DNA of 64,000 bases, taken from Lactobacillus sp. CBA3605. Its GTDB lineage: Bacteria; Bacillota; Bacilli; Lactobacillales; Lactobacillaceae. Of this stretch, positions 27,647 to 36,573 are shown one piece after another. The notes beneath the pieces are model-generated. The model was not told where the DNA came from. It ran no database searches and worked only from the letters and a program-made list of their open reading frames with translations. A program made the position numbers and the translations under genes. The stretch is taken from contig NZ_CP027190.1 of assembly GCF_002970915.1 (NCBI RefSeq), positions 1,178,001 to 1,242,000 on the forward strand, given 5' to 3'. Position 1 is the first letter of the stretch; each line of letters begins with the position of its first letter.

Positions 27647-29440
27647 ATGCGTCATTATTACAAATTAATTTTAACCATTAGTATTGGTGTCGTTGCTTTA
27701 GTTCTACAATTTGGGTTACAACTGCCGTTGGCCGCCCAAGTTATCATTACATTAATGGGAACCATCATGGCCCTATCAATGCTCGTGGAAATGATCAAAA
27801 CATTGCGTACTGGTAAATATGGTGTTGATTTGCTGGCCATCACTGCAATTGTCGCAACGCTGGCTGTCGGGGAATATTGGGCCAGCTTAGTCGTCTTAAT
27901 CATGTTGACCGGTGGAGACTCCCTAGAGGATTTCGCTGCTAAGCGTGCCAACACAGAACTAAAAGCCCTACTTGATAACTCACCCCAAGTTGCCCACCGT
28001 TTAAGTGCCGGACAATTAACTGATGTTACCGTCAATGCAGTTGCGGTGGGGGATCAATTAGTCGTTAAACCTGGCGAATTAGTGCCCGTCGATGGGCATT
28101 TAATTCAAGGAACAGCGTTATTCGATGAATCTTCATTAACGGGGGAATCCAAGCCCATTGAAAAACAAGTTGGCGATGACTTAATGTCCGGCGCCGTAAA
28201 TGGGGATAGTGCGGTGACTATGTTAGTTGATAAACGCGCCGCTGATAGTCAGTATCAACAGTTAGTCAAGCTAGTCAAAGAATCCGAAGCGCGACCAGCC
28301 AAATTTGTCCGGCTAGCCGATCGGTATGCGGTCCCCTTTACACTCGTGGCCTACGTCATTGCCGGAGTTGCGTGGTTATTGAGCGGCGATCCGCATCGCT
28401 TTGCAGAAGTCCTAGTGGTCGCCTCGCCTTGTCCATTAATTCTAGCCGCACCAGTCGCATTAGTCTCCGGCATGAGTCGCACTAGTCGGAACGGGATTGT
28501 CGTAAAAACCGGTGACATGTTGGAAAAATTAGCAACCGCAAAGTCGGCCGCCTTTGATAAGACAGGCACCATCACCAGCGGCCAGCTAACCGTAAATTCG
28601 ATTGTGCCACAAGAAACCTTTACCGCGGCGACCGTTTTACATTTGGCCGCCAGCGCGGAACAAAATTCTAGTCATATTTTGGCTCGTTCGATTGTCAAAT
28701 ACGCTAATAAAACACCGCTAAGTCCAGTCACTGATTTAGAAGAAGTCACTGGTAATGGTGTCACAGCGACCGTCGATGGTCATACCGTTAAGGTCGGTAA
28801 GCTAAAATTCGTGGCCCCGACAACGACCCAAACGCCATTGACGACAACTGCAATTTATGTGGCAATCGACGAGCACTACGCCGGCTATATTACTTTTATT
28901 GACAACGTGCGACCAGAAGCAGCGGCGACCCTCCAGGCCTTACATGCGGGCGGTATTAAAAATATTATGATGCTCTCCGGTGATCAACGTGCGATTGCAG
29001 ACCGGATTGCCGCTGAAGTCGGGATTGATACCGTTAAAGCCGATTTATTACCGGCCGATAAAATCAAAAATTTACAAGCACTGCCTAAAACCGAACGTCC
29101 AGTCATTATGGTCGGTGATGGCGTGAACGATGCGCCCTCACTGGCGGTAGCCGATGTCGGTATTGCGATGGGCGCCCATGGCTCAACCGCAGCCAGTGAA
29201 TCGGCTGATGTGGTTATTTTGAAAGATGACCTCAGCCGTGTCGTCACCGCCGTTCAGATTTCAAAGGACACGATGCAAGTTGCCAAACAAGCTGTTTGGA
29301 TTGGGATTGCCATTTGTACCATCCTAATGCTAATCGCCAGTACCGGGATTATCCCAGCACTATTTGGGGCGATGCTGCAAGAAGTTGTCGACACGGTCTC
29401 AATCTTATGGGCCTTACGGGCGCTCCGTGACCGCCCTTAA
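27647..29440 (+). CDS. P1B-type heavy-metal-exporting ATPase with SPC motif
   Basis: A 597-residue metal-transporting P-type ATPase without an N-terminal metal-binding domain. The phosphorylated Asp (about residue 304) is in AAFDKTGTITSG, with TGES before it and GDGVNDAPSLA after. The helix-6 ion motif is VASPCPLI (SPC near residue 260-262), as in the PfeT/ZosA (P1B-4) group that exports Fe2+, Co2+ or Zn2+, rather than the CPC/CPH of Cu/Cd pumps. The last helix reads LQEVVDTVSILWALRAL instead of the HEGG[ST] usual in P1B-4. Start at ATG 27647 behind GGAGGAGG. The PerR-like box upstream supports an iron/peroxide link. A small membrane protein follows 27 nt downstream. Confidence 0.85.
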   Translation: MRHYYKLILTISIGVVALVLQFGLQLPLAAQVIITLMGTIMALSMLVEMIKTLRTGKYGVDLLAITAIVATLAVGEYWASLVVLIMLTGGDSLEDFAAKRANTELKALLDNSPQVAHRLSAGQLTDVTVNAVAVGDQLVVKPGELVPVDGHLIQGTALFDESSLTGESKPIEKQVGDDLMSGAVNGDSAVTMLVDKRAADSQYQQLVKLVKESEARPAKFVRLADRYAVPFTLVAYVIAGVAWLLSGDPHRFAEVLVVASPCPLILAAPVALVSGMSRTSRNGIVVKTGDMLEKLATAKSAAFDKTGTITSGQLTVNSIVPQETFTAATVLHLAASAEQNSSHILARSIVKYANKTPLSPVTDLEEVTGNGVTATVDGHTVKVGKLKFVAPTTTQTPLTTTAIYVAIDEHYAGYITFIDNVRPEAAATLQALHAGGIKNIMMLSGDQRAIADRIAAEVGIDTVKADLLPADKIKNLQALPKTERPVIMVGDGVNDAPSLAVADVGIAMGAHGSTAASESADVVILKDDLSRVVTAVQISKDTMQVAKQAVWIGIAICTILMLIASTGIIPALFGAMLQEVVDTVSILWALRALRDRP

Positions 29441-29467
29441 CCTAACTTAACTAATGGAGATGTTAAC

Positions 29468-29641
29468 ATGCCCCAATGGCTTTTGAACTGGTCTCAAGAA
29501 TCTTTAATTTTCATTGTTGTCCTTACCTTTGTCGCTGTCGTTCTTTTAAAATTACCCTTACGAACTGCCATCTTAGTCGACTTTGGCTATATGATTATGG
29601 TATTCCCATTTACTCGGAAAAAGCGACATCGGCATCAATAA
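29468..29641 (+). CDS. Small single-span membrane protein in ATPase operon
   Basis: A 57-residue protein. The sequence begins MPQWLLNWSQES, has one strong transmembrane segment (LIFIVVLTFVAVVLLKL) and ends in a basic tail (FTRKKRHRHQ). The ATG at 29468 has GGAG 8 nt upstream. It is only 27 nt after the P1B ATPase and before their shared terminator, so it is co-transcribed. It may be an accessory peptide of the pump; the His/Arg-rich cytoplasmic tail could touch metal or lipid. I do not recognise a family. Confidence 0.7.
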   Translation: MPQWLLNWSQESLIFIVVLTFVAVVLLKLPLRTAILVDFGYMIMVFPFTRKKRHRHQ

Positions 29642-29642
29642 A

Positions 29643-29697
29643 CCAAACCAAAAAGAACGCGCGCAATTTCAAGTTGCGCGCGTTCTTTTTGGTTTGG
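29643..29697. terminator. Very strong bidirectional terminator
   Basis: A 24-bp perfect stem beginning CCAAACCAAAAAGAACGCGC, loop of seven, T and A tracts inside the outer stem. It separates the ATPase operon from the convergent adenine deaminase. Confidence 0.9.
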
Positions 29698-29704
29698 CAC
29701 CCAT

Positions 29705-31381
29705 TTAGTGCCGTTCGACTGGAATAAATTTAAATTGATCGTAATCAAACAACCCACGATCAGTTAATTTTAAAGTTGGAATAACTGGTAACGTTAAAAA
29801 TGACAATGTTATAAAAGGATCAAACGCAATTGGCGTTGCGCATAGCTGATTATAAGCAACCTTAATCGCCGCTAATTGTTGGGCAGCAACCGTATATGAG
29901 GCCGTTGACAGTAACCCGCCAATCGCCAATGGCATCATCGCTAAGGACTGTTCAGCGGTTGCCACCGCAATGCCACCATTTGTTTTTGTTAATTGATTAA
30001 TCGCTTGTAAAATAGCGGCATCCGACGTACCAACTGCCACAATATTATGAGCATCATGCGCCACCGATCCCGCCACAGCGCCTTGTTGTAACTGAAAGCC
30101 ATGGACCAAGCCCACGCCGACCCGGCCCGTCTGATGATGGCGTTCCACCACCACCATTTTCAAAACATCTTGAGTCAAATCAGCTTGAAATCCGCCAGCC
30201 ACGACTGGCACTTGCTTCACTAAATGATCTGTTTCAATGTGATTTGGTTGTACCCCAATCACGTTCACATTGCCCGTCGTTAACGGCAACTGCAAATCGG
30301 CTAAGGTCGTTTGATGTTGTAGCCGGGTAGCAGTAAATGGCAATGGCTGCGTGGCAGCGGCCGTCGTAACCCAGGTCCCCTTTTTCATGGTACGGGCAAT
30401 CTGCACCTTTTTTACATCCGTCAATACCACTAAATCAGCCAATTGACCTGGTGTTAAGCTACCACGGTCATTTAACCGATGGGCTTTAGCAGCATGATAA
30501 CTCGCCATGGTATAGGCTAACGCTGGCCGAATACCACTCGCAATCGCCAGCTTAACGTTGTAATCAATCGAGCCCTCAGTAATTAAGTCAGCAATCGTTT
30601 TGTCATCCGTACAAAAAGCAAATCGACCAGCATTAGCTTCGGTCACCGCACCAATCGTCGCTTGCACATCACGTTCGACCGTTCCCTCCCGTAAAAAGAC
30701 CCACATACCAGCTTTTACCCGTTCTAAGGCTTCGGTCACCGTGGTACATTCGTGATCCGTGTCCAAACCAGCATTGCGCATGACGCCCAATTGATGAGCA
30801 TTTAATCCGGCCGCATGCCCATCTGCATGGTAACCATGGGCTAATGCATCATGAATCTTAGCCATCGTGTCGGCATCACCGCGCGCAACTGCCCCGTAAT
30901 CCATCACTTCAGCCAAGCCGTGAACTTCGGGTTCCGCATACAACGGCCGTAAATCAGCCGCATGTAAAGTCGCGCCATTATCATCAAAGGGCACACAGGG
31001 TACCGAAGATGGGAGCATAAAACAAACATCCAATAACGTTTGGCGCGCATCGTCAATGAGATACTTTATGCCGGCAACTCCGGCCACATTTGCCAACTCA
31101 TGCGGGTCAGTCGCCACCGTGGTCACACCATGTTTAAGAAGCACTTTACCAAATTCACTCGGGGCAACCATCGCACTTTCCATATGCACATGCGCATCAA
31201 TTAGCCCAGGAACCACCCACTGACCGGTCGCATCAACGTGTTGACGTGCTTGATAAGGTTCATTCTTTAGGTTACTGATAATGTGCCCCTGATCAATCCA
31301 CAAACTGGTCAGTTCAAACTCCCGGGTAAAGACATTCAACACTTTGGCGCCCGTAATTACCATATCCACTGTTTTTGTCAC
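29705..31381 (-). CDS. ade: Adenine deaminase
   Basis: A 558-residue amidohydrolase that deaminates adenine to hypoxanthine in purine salvage. Metal motifs are PGLIDAHVHMES (HxH), TTVATDPHELANV, HGLAEVMDYGAV, YHADGHAAGL and FCTDDKTIADL, with a C-terminal AdeC domain containing VAHDAHNIVAVG. The start is the GTG at 31381 with AAGGAG 7 nt upstream. Longer frames would begin inside the upstream riboswitch. It is single and controlled by the purine riboswitch leader at 31382-31532. Confidence 0.93.
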   Translation of the reverse strand: MTKTVDMVITGAKVLNVFTREFELTSLWIDQGHIISNLKNEPYQARQHVDATGQWVVPGLIDAHVHMESAMVAPSEFGKVLLKHGVTTVATDPHELANVAGVAGIKYLIDDARQTLLDVCFMLPSSVPCVPFDDNGATLHAADLRPLYAEPEVHGLAEVMDYGAVARGDADTMAKIHDALAHGYHADGHAAGLNAHQLGVMRNAGLDTDHECTTVTEALERVKAGMWVFLREGTVERDVQATIGAVTEANAGRFAFCTDDKTIADLITEGSIDYNVKLAIASGIRPALAYTMASYHAAKAHRLNDRGSLTPGQLADLVVLTDVKKVQIARTMKKGTWVTTAAATQPLPFTATRLQHQTTLADLQLPLTTGNVNVIGVQPNHIETDHLVKQVPVVAGGFQADLTQDVLKMVVVERHHQTGRVGVGLVHGFQLQQGAVAGSVAHDAHNIVAVGTSDAAILQAINQLTKTNGGIAVATAEQSLAMMPLAIGGLLSTASYTVAAQQLAAIKVAYNQLCATPIAFDPFITLSFLTLPVIPTLKLTDRGLFDYDQFKFIPVERH

Positions 31382-31532
31382 AACGTTCTCCTTCTGCCTA
31401 TTGGAGAAAGCAAACGGGTCACCACGGCAAAAAGAGCTGTGATGACCCATCGACTCAATTCGCTTATAGTCCAGCATTTACGGTGCTGGGTAGAAACTCG
31501 CCATCCTTATCATGGCATTATATAGGCAATTC
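31382..31532 (-). promoter_or_regulatory. Purine riboswitch, guanine-type, with expression platform
   Basis: On the minus strand the aptamer (about 31532-31462) has P2 GCCAT/ATGGC, J2/3 GAGTTTCTACC, P3 CAGCA/TGCTG with loop CCGTAAA, and J3/1 GACTAT. The specificity base (position 74 in xpt numbering) is C, which marks guanine/hypoxanthine recognition; adenine aptamers have T. Downstream, GGGTCATCAC pairs with GTGGTGACCC, then TTCTCC can pair with GGAGAA covering the ribosome site, so control may be by termination or RBS masking. Confidence 0.88.
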
Positions 31533-31611
31533 GTTTATTTTATAAATTTGTTTGTCAGTAACCTTAGCAGACTTCGATTTCAAATGCAACCGCCGCAAGT
31601 CTGACTAAGCA

Positions 31612-31640
31612 TTGCTTTACTAACTGGAAGCGTTTATGCT
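31612..31640 (+). promoter_or_regulatory. Possible promoter of the SIS gene
   Basis: TTGCTT (31612-31617), a 17-nt spacer and TATGCT (31635-31640), about 50 nt before the start codon. Confidence 0.45.
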
Positions 31641-31690
31641 ATTAGCAACAGCCAACCTGGCTCATCAAAAAATGTAAGGAGTTCCCTGTC

Positions 31691-32773
31691 ATGAATAATC
31701 CAACGATGCTATCTTATATTCGCCGTGAACAAACGGTGCTCGGCCAATTATTGACCGGCTATACCGATCAGACCGACGCCGCCTTGGCACCAGCCCCCAC
31801 CGAAACCACCCACTGGCTTATTTTAGCAACGGCCTCTAGTTTAAATGCCGCTCGCAGTGCGCAAGGCTACATCCAAAAAATAGCTGCCGTACAAGTAGAA
31901 GTGGTCGATGCTGAACACTATCTGAATTATGTGCCCGTCAATCCATTGATTGACACCGTCATTGGGATTTCGCTCAACGGTGAAGATGCCGCCGTCCTCG
32001 CTGCGATTCAAAAAGTCAAAGCCCAAACCAACGTCTTTGTTTTAGCTTTGACGAGTCAATTGGACACCTCACTCGTTACATTAGCCGATGCGAACTTCGA
32101 TCTTTTAACCGGTCACGAAACGAGTCCCTATATCACATTAAGTTATCAAGCCATTTTGCTAAGTCTGATGTTCTTAGGCCTTCGAAGTGCAACTAATCGC
32201 CAACTCATCACGCCCTTCTTCGCCAACCAAGAACTAGATGAATTTGGCTTACTAATTGAACACATTAATGAAACCAGCCAACGAGCCAGTGATTTCTACC
32301 GTAAATTCACAATTGACTTCGGCTTAGCCCCACAATTTACCAGTATTGGATCCAGTGTGTTAGCTGGCACGCTAGCTGAAGTTCAAACAAAATTCACTGA
32401 AATTGTGCGTGTTCCCACCCATGGCTATACCTTAAACGCTTTCACTACTGGCGGTTATCTAGGGACCCATGACAATCATCGACAGTTCTATATTGAACTC
32501 AATACGACCCCAAATGTCATGGCAACCTTGCAAGCGGTCAAGACGTATGAATCCCGTCTAACGCCACATATCTATACGATTAGCTTAACTGGTGAACAAC
32601 CAACTTTAAATGACGAACAAACCTTGCAACTGCATCAAGTTGATGATGCGCTAAAAGCACCTTTATTAGCAATTATCCCGTTCCAAATTCTAGCTTGGTA
32701 TATTGCTAAAGCTAAGGGTATTAACCTTGCTCATCCAATTTTCACTGACTTTCAAGCTAGTTTACCAAAATAA
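31691..32773 (+). CDS. SIS-domain phosphosugar isomerase/deglycase-like protein
   Basis: A 360-residue protein with two SIS domains, similar to the isomerase half of GlmS and to AgaS/FrlB-type proteins. LATASSLNAARSAQGYI near residue 45 occupies the phosphosugar-binding Ser/Thr loop, and TSIGSSVLAGTLAEVQTKFTE begins the second domain. It lacks the glutaminase domain. It probably isomerises or deaminates an amino-sugar phosphate or cleaves a fructosamine phosphate; the substrate is not evident because no sugar genes adjoin it. RBS AAGGAG precedes the ATG. A terminator follows. Confidence 0.75.
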   Translation: MNNPTMLSYIRREQTVLGQLLTGYTDQTDAALAPAPTETTHWLILATASSLNAARSAQGYIQKIAAVQVEVVDAEHYLNYVPVNPLIDTVIGISLNGEDAAVLAAIQKVKAQTNVFVLALTSQLDTSLVTLADANFDLLTGHETSPYITLSYQAILLSLMFLGLRSATNRQLITPFFANQELDEFGLLIEHINETSQRASDFYRKFTIDFGLAPQFTSIGSSVLAGTLAEVQTKFTEIVRVPTHGYTLNAFTTGGYLGTHDNHRQFYIELNTTPNVMATLQAVKTYESRLTPHIYTISLTGEQPTLNDEQTLQLHQVDDALKAPLLAIIPFQILAWYIAKAKGINLAHPIFTDFQASLPK

Positions 32774-32785
32774 TTAGTTGCTACT

Positions 32786-32816
32786 AGCGGTTGGGCCAAA
32801 CCCCAACCGCTTTTTT
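32786..32816. terminator. Terminator hairpin
   Basis: The stem AGCGGTTGGG (32786-32795) pairs with CCCAACCGCT (32102 offset: 32802-32811), followed by T6. Confidence 0.9.
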
Positions 32817-32821
32817 ACCCG

Positions 32822-34252
32822 CTAATCCATGTTATCCGCTGGCTTTAACGACGCTTTAATCTTGGTCGTTTGACCGACATGGGCTAATCCCAGTCCGGTA
32901 AACCCACTGATTAATGACATCACTGGACAAAGTAAACTGAAAAACGCAAATGGCAAGTATTGGATTGTGGGTACGCCCAGGGTAGTCGTTAAAAAGACCC
33001 CGCCGACGCCCCATGGGACTAAGTAATTAATAACGGTCCCGCCATCTTCAAGTACCCGGCCCAGTGCCTGATCTGCTAGACCGCCAGCATTAAACGCTTG
33101 GCGAAAAGCGCGGCCTGGTAAAATAATGGACAAGAACTGTTCCCCAACTAACACATTAACGCCGATACAAGTGACGATGCCCGCCGTGACCAGCTTACCA
33201 TCACTAGTTAACCGCTTGGCTAAAGGCGTCATCACCTGGCCAATCAACCCAAACTTCATTAAGAGACCACCTAGTGACAACGTCACCACAATTAGGGCTA
33301 CCATACTCATCATGCTGACAATTCCACCACGTGACAACAAGGTATCGACACTTTGATTACCCGTTTTGGAGACAAAGCCTGTATTAATAATCGCCGTTAA
33401 TTTGGTCATGGAGAGCGTCGGTTGTTCAACCAAAATCAACCCTGCTGATACAAAAATATTCAGTAACATCGTTGGAATTGCCGGCATTTTGAACCCTGCA
33501 CAGATAAAAACCAACACAATTGGCAACAAAGCCAACGCTGAAATACTAAAGTGATGCGTCAAAACCGTCACCGTTTCATTAATTTTCGTCAAACTAGTGC
33601 TGCCCGTCGCATGCCCTAAAATGGCAAATAAAATCAGACTGATTCCACCAGCTGGTAAAGTACTCCACAGTAAGTGCTTAATGTGAGCAAATAAATCCGT
33701 GGCTACCACGGCTGAAGCCAAATTATTCGTTTCTGACAATGGCGATAATTTGTCGCCGAAAATCCCACCACTAATAATGGCACCGGCCACTAAGGCTGGA
33801 TTCAAATTCATCGTCACGCCCATGCCGAAGAAGGCAATCCCAACCGTGGAAGTCACCGTAAAAGCGCTCCCCACTGCGGCGCCGACTAACGTACAAACAA
33901 TGAAAACAGAGGGCAAAAACCAATGGATGTTGATTAACCGAAAACCGATAACCATCAACGTTGGAATCGTCCCTGCTGCAATCCAAGTCGAAATCATCGC
34001 GCCAATCAGAATAAAAATAAAAATTGGGATGATACCTTGATCAATGCCTTCTTTAATCCCAGCATTCACGGCGACCCACGGAAAACCTCGGAGCATCGCC
34101 CAAGCAGTCACGGCACTCATGGCTAGTAAAACTGGCACTTGTGGTGACAAACCCAGCCCAATTACCCCAAGGCTCATAATTCCTAAGACAACTAACAAGA
34201 CAATCACTGCTTCAAGCGTACTAATTTTAGGCATTGTATTCGTTTTTTTCAT
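32822..34252 (-). CDS. NhaC-family antiporter, candidate amino acid (tyrosine) transporter
   Basis: A 476-residue, ~12-helix transporter of the NhaC family, with GAAVGSAFTVTSTVGIAFFG, IISGGIFGDKLSPLSETNNLAS and ALGRVLEDGGTVINYLVPWG segments. NhaC proteins exchange Na+ for H+, but several lactobacillar paralogues behind T-boxes have been predicted to carry amino acids. Here the leader is a T-box with an apparent Tyr codon, so tyrosine or a related substrate is more likely than plain Na+/H+ exchange. The ATG at 34252 follows AGGAGTGGG. No decarboxylase gene is adjacent. Confidence 0.8.
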   Translation of the reverse strand: MKKTNTMPKISTLEAVIVLLVVLGIMSLGVIGLGLSPQVPVLLAMSAVTAWAMLRGFPWVAVNAGIKEGIDQGIIPIFIFILIGAMISTWIAAGTIPTLMVIGFRLINIHWFLPSVFIVCTLVGAAVGSAFTVTSTVGIAFFGMGVTMNLNPALVAGAIISGGIFGDKLSPLSETNNLASAVVATDLFAHIKHLLWSTLPAGGISLILFAILGHATGSTSLTKINETVTVLTHHFSISALALLPIVLVFICAGFKMPAIPTMLLNIFVSAGLILVEQPTLSMTKLTAIINTGFVSKTGNQSVDTLLSRGGIVSMMSMVALIVVTLSLGGLLMKFGLIGQVMTPLAKRLTSDGKLVTAGIVTCIGVNVLVGEQFLSIILPGRAFRQAFNAGGLADQALGRVLEDGGTVINYLVPWGVGGVFLTTTLGVPTIQYLPFAFFSLLCPVMSLISGFTGLGLAHVGQTTKIKASLKPADNMD

Positions 34253-34307
34253 TTTTCCCACTCCTAATCTCATCTGCTGTAACGACCATCGTTAAAGTCA
34301 AAAAAAT

Positions 34308-34540
34308 CGTCCCTATTGTTCGTTAGAACAACAGGGACGATTAGACTAGTCGCGGTACCACCCAGATTGAGACTATTCGAAAAGCCTCCACTCACTAGAA
34401 GATAACGGCTCTAGTTATTATCCGTTCAGTCTGAAACTCGGTTACCGTATTTCGAACACAACCCCTGATCGGTTCGCAGCACCCACCGACTTCCTGACAC
34501 TCAGACTTGCTTCTACTTGATGTAACGTTTAACGTTCATT
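34308..34540 (-). promoter_or_regulatory. T-box leader, tyrosine specifier
   Basis: On the minus strand a T-box element with GGTGGTACCGCG (about 34362-34351) precedes a terminator whose arms (near 34345-34330 and 34323-34313) end in seven U. Stem I contains AGTAGAAGCAAG and, on the 3' side of the specifier loop, GAAA-TAC-GG, putting TAC (Tyr) at 34449-34447. TTGACG and TAATGT on the minus strand near 34580-34555 are a plausible promoter. The T-box class is certain; the Tyr call is by eye. Confidence 0.85.
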
Positions 34541-34605
34541 TATTAAGTTGTGGTTAACATTACCACTTACAATTCTAATCGTCAAGCAATTATTTTAATG
34601 TGGTT

Positions 34606-35595
34606 TTAATCTTTCGGCTCAACTGGCGCTTTGACCCCATTAACGACGGCTTGAGGCGCCTGTCCGTTTAAAACCGCAATCGCATTCATAGTCACAATTT
34701 TAGCCATCGCATCACGTGCTTCCACCGTGGCATTACCAATATGTGGGGTTAAAACCACGTTCTTTAGCGCTGCGAATCCTGGGGTTAACTGTGGTTCTAA
34801 TTCATACACATCTAACGCAGCCCCAGCTAATTGCTTGGTTTGTAACTGCGCTAGCAACGCCTTTTCATCCAATAATGGCCCACGAGCTGCATTGATCAAG
34901 TAAGCACTTGGACGCATTAAATTAAGTTGTTCAGCACCTAATAAATGTGTCGTCTCAGCAGTCAAAGGCGCATGTAGACTCACAACATCGGCTGTCTTTA
35001 GTAACTCTGGTAGCGTTAAATACGTCGCATCTGTCTTACTAGCCGTAAAAACATCTAAGGGTTGGCGTTGATAATACACGATCCGCATGCCAAATGCATG
35101 CAATCGTTTCGCAACGGCCTGACCAATGGCTCCCATCCCAATAATTCCCAGCGTCTTGCCGGCAAGTTCGTGGCCCAAGAAGAAACAAGGGGCCCAACCA
35201 TCAAAGCCCGTCGTTCGCATCACCTGATCACCTTCGACAATCCGGTGCGTCACGGCTAAAATCAATCCAACCGTCACTTCGGCAGTGCTAGCCGTCGAAA
35301 CTCCGGGCGTATTAGTCACCGCAATCGCCTTGACGGCGGCATAATTCACATCAATGTTATTAAAGCCAGCACCAAAATTAGCAATTAATTTTAACTGAGG
35401 CGCTTGATCAATAACCGTTTGATCAACCTTGGTTGATAACGGCGTAATCAGCACCTCAGCATCCGCCACACCGGCAATTAAGTCGGCTTGGCTAATTAGC
35501 CCTGGCCCTTGATACATCTCGGGTTGATACCCAGCTGCTTTTAAAGCTTCAATCCCACTCGCTGGAATAACTGCTGAAATAAAAATTTTTGCCAT
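34606..35595 (-). CDS. D-isomer-specific 2-hydroxyacid dehydrogenase
   Basis: A 329-residue NAD(P)-dependent dehydrogenase related to glyoxylate/hydroxypyruvate reductase. The nucleotide motif is LGIIGMGAIGQAVAKR. Catalytic residues are the Arg in INAARGPLLDE, the Glu in YELEP, and the His in LTPHIGNAT. The ATG at 35595 has AAGGAAG 9 nt upstream. The substrate (branched 2-ketoacid, hydroxypyruvate or glyoxylate) cannot be told apart. It is the gene immediately upstream of the T-box leader and is transcribed in the same direction. Confidence 0.87.
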   Translation of the reverse strand: MAKIFISAVIPASGIEALKAAGYQPEMYQGPGLISQADLIAGVADAEVLITPLSTKVDQTVIDQAPQLKLIANFGAGFNNIDVNYAAVKAIAVTNTPGVSTASTAEVTVGLILAVTHRIVEGDQVMRTTGFDGWAPCFFLGHELAGKTLGIIGMGAIGQAVAKRLHAFGMRIVYYQRQPLDVFTASKTDATYLTLPELLKTADVVSLHAPLTAETTHLLGAEQLNLMRPSAYLINAARGPLLDEKALLAQLQTKQLAGAALDVYELEPQLTPGFAALKNVVLTPHIGNATVEARDAMAKIVTMNAIAVLNGQAPQAVVNGVKAPVEPKD

Positions 35596-35679
35596 GGTTG
35601 GCAACTTCCTTTCTACAACGAAAGGGCCTCGCTTAGTTTAGCGCTGACCCTTTAAAAATCGACTACTGACTATCCTTTA

Positions 35680-36573
35680 TCACCACAAAAATGAAATCAT
35701 GGATTTTGCCACTTGGGGATTCTGGTTTAGCGCACAATGAGCCGCCGTGGCTCCACTATAGAAGTCTTCTTGATATTGTGCTAATTTATTCCGTAATAAA
35801 TAACTAACCGAGCGGGCCGAAGCCACCGAAACAAAGCCGTCATTGTTGAAGCCATTATCCGTATCTCCAATAACATTCAATAGCTTGACGTGTTGCGGAA
35901 AATTTTGTCGCTGCTTCAACATCGCTGCAAAATGTTGTGAAAACCGGACCGGCTTTGCGGCAACGGTCTGAGTTTGTGCCTCAGTCTCAGCATTCAGATA
36001 ACCTGTCAAACCATCAAAAGGCCCCGCAATCGTGACAACTTTCTGTAAGGTAGGCAACGCCTGATCAGTACCATACTTCAGGGCCTGATTCACAATATCA
36101 TTGGCACCTAACGAATGACCCACAGCATTATAGCTAGTCACGCCATATTTTGTTTTCAATTGAACTAACACTTGGTGTAGCCAATAAATCTGTGTTTTTT
36201 GCGGCGCATGATTATCTTGAAAGACCACCTGAACCATCGGATTCTTAATGGACTTGTGCCAGTAACCCTTAAACGCCATCACCCCATCTTTATAAACGTG
36301 GACGACCAACGCTTTTTGAGCCGCTCCCGCTTGTTCAGCCTGCTTAATCAAATAATTAGTCGATCCTGCACCACCATTATAACCATGTAAAAAGACAGTT
36401 GCCGTGCGCGACTTTTGGTAGCGTTGATTTAAACCGACCGCAGCTGTTGGTTGTACTTGACTGGTCACCTTTGTGATTTTAGTCTGATTACCACCAGCCC
36501 CAATGAGCACAACCGTTGCACCGATTACAAACGCCAACAGTAAAAATTGAACGGCCGTTCTAAATCGCTTCAC
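35680..36573 (-). CDS. DUF915 cell-surface alpha/beta hydrolase
   Basis: A ~297-residue hydrolase with an N-terminal signal-anchor helix (VQFLLLAFVIGATVVLIGAGG) and an extracellular alpha/beta fold. The oxyanion region is VFLHGYNGG, the nucleophile is in AVGHSLGAND (Ser about 154), acidic residues lie in GDTDNGFNNDGFVS, and a late His is in TAAHCALNQ. DUF915 proteins are common in lactobacilli with unknown substrates, possibly esters. The start is ambiguous: GTG at 36573 (chosen, GGTG upstream) or TTG at 36576. Confidence 0.82.
   Translation of the reverse strand: MKRFRTAVQFLLLAFVIGATVVLIGAGGNQTKITKVTSQVQPTAAVGLNQRYQKSRTATVFLHGYNGGAGSTNYLIKQAEQAGAAQKALVVHVYKDGVMAFKGYWHKSIKNPMVQVVFQDNHAPQKTQIYWLHQVLVQLKTKYGVTSYNAVGHSLGANDIVNQALKYGTDQALPTLQKVVTIAGPFDGLTGYLNAETEAQTQTVAAKPVRFSQHFAAMLKQRQNFPQHVKLLNVIGDTDNGFNNDGFVSVASARSVSYLLRNKLAQYQEDFYSGATAAHCALNQNPQVAKSMISFLW

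Noticed and set aside
31382-31477. N-terminal extension of adenine deaminase
   Set aside because: It would translate the riboswitch aptamer; the GTG at 31381 has the ribosome site.
35620-35660. Hairpin AAAGGG...CCCTTT between the hydrolase and dehydrogenase genes
   Set aside because: The stem is interrupted and lacks a U tract; not strong enough to call a terminator or leader element.
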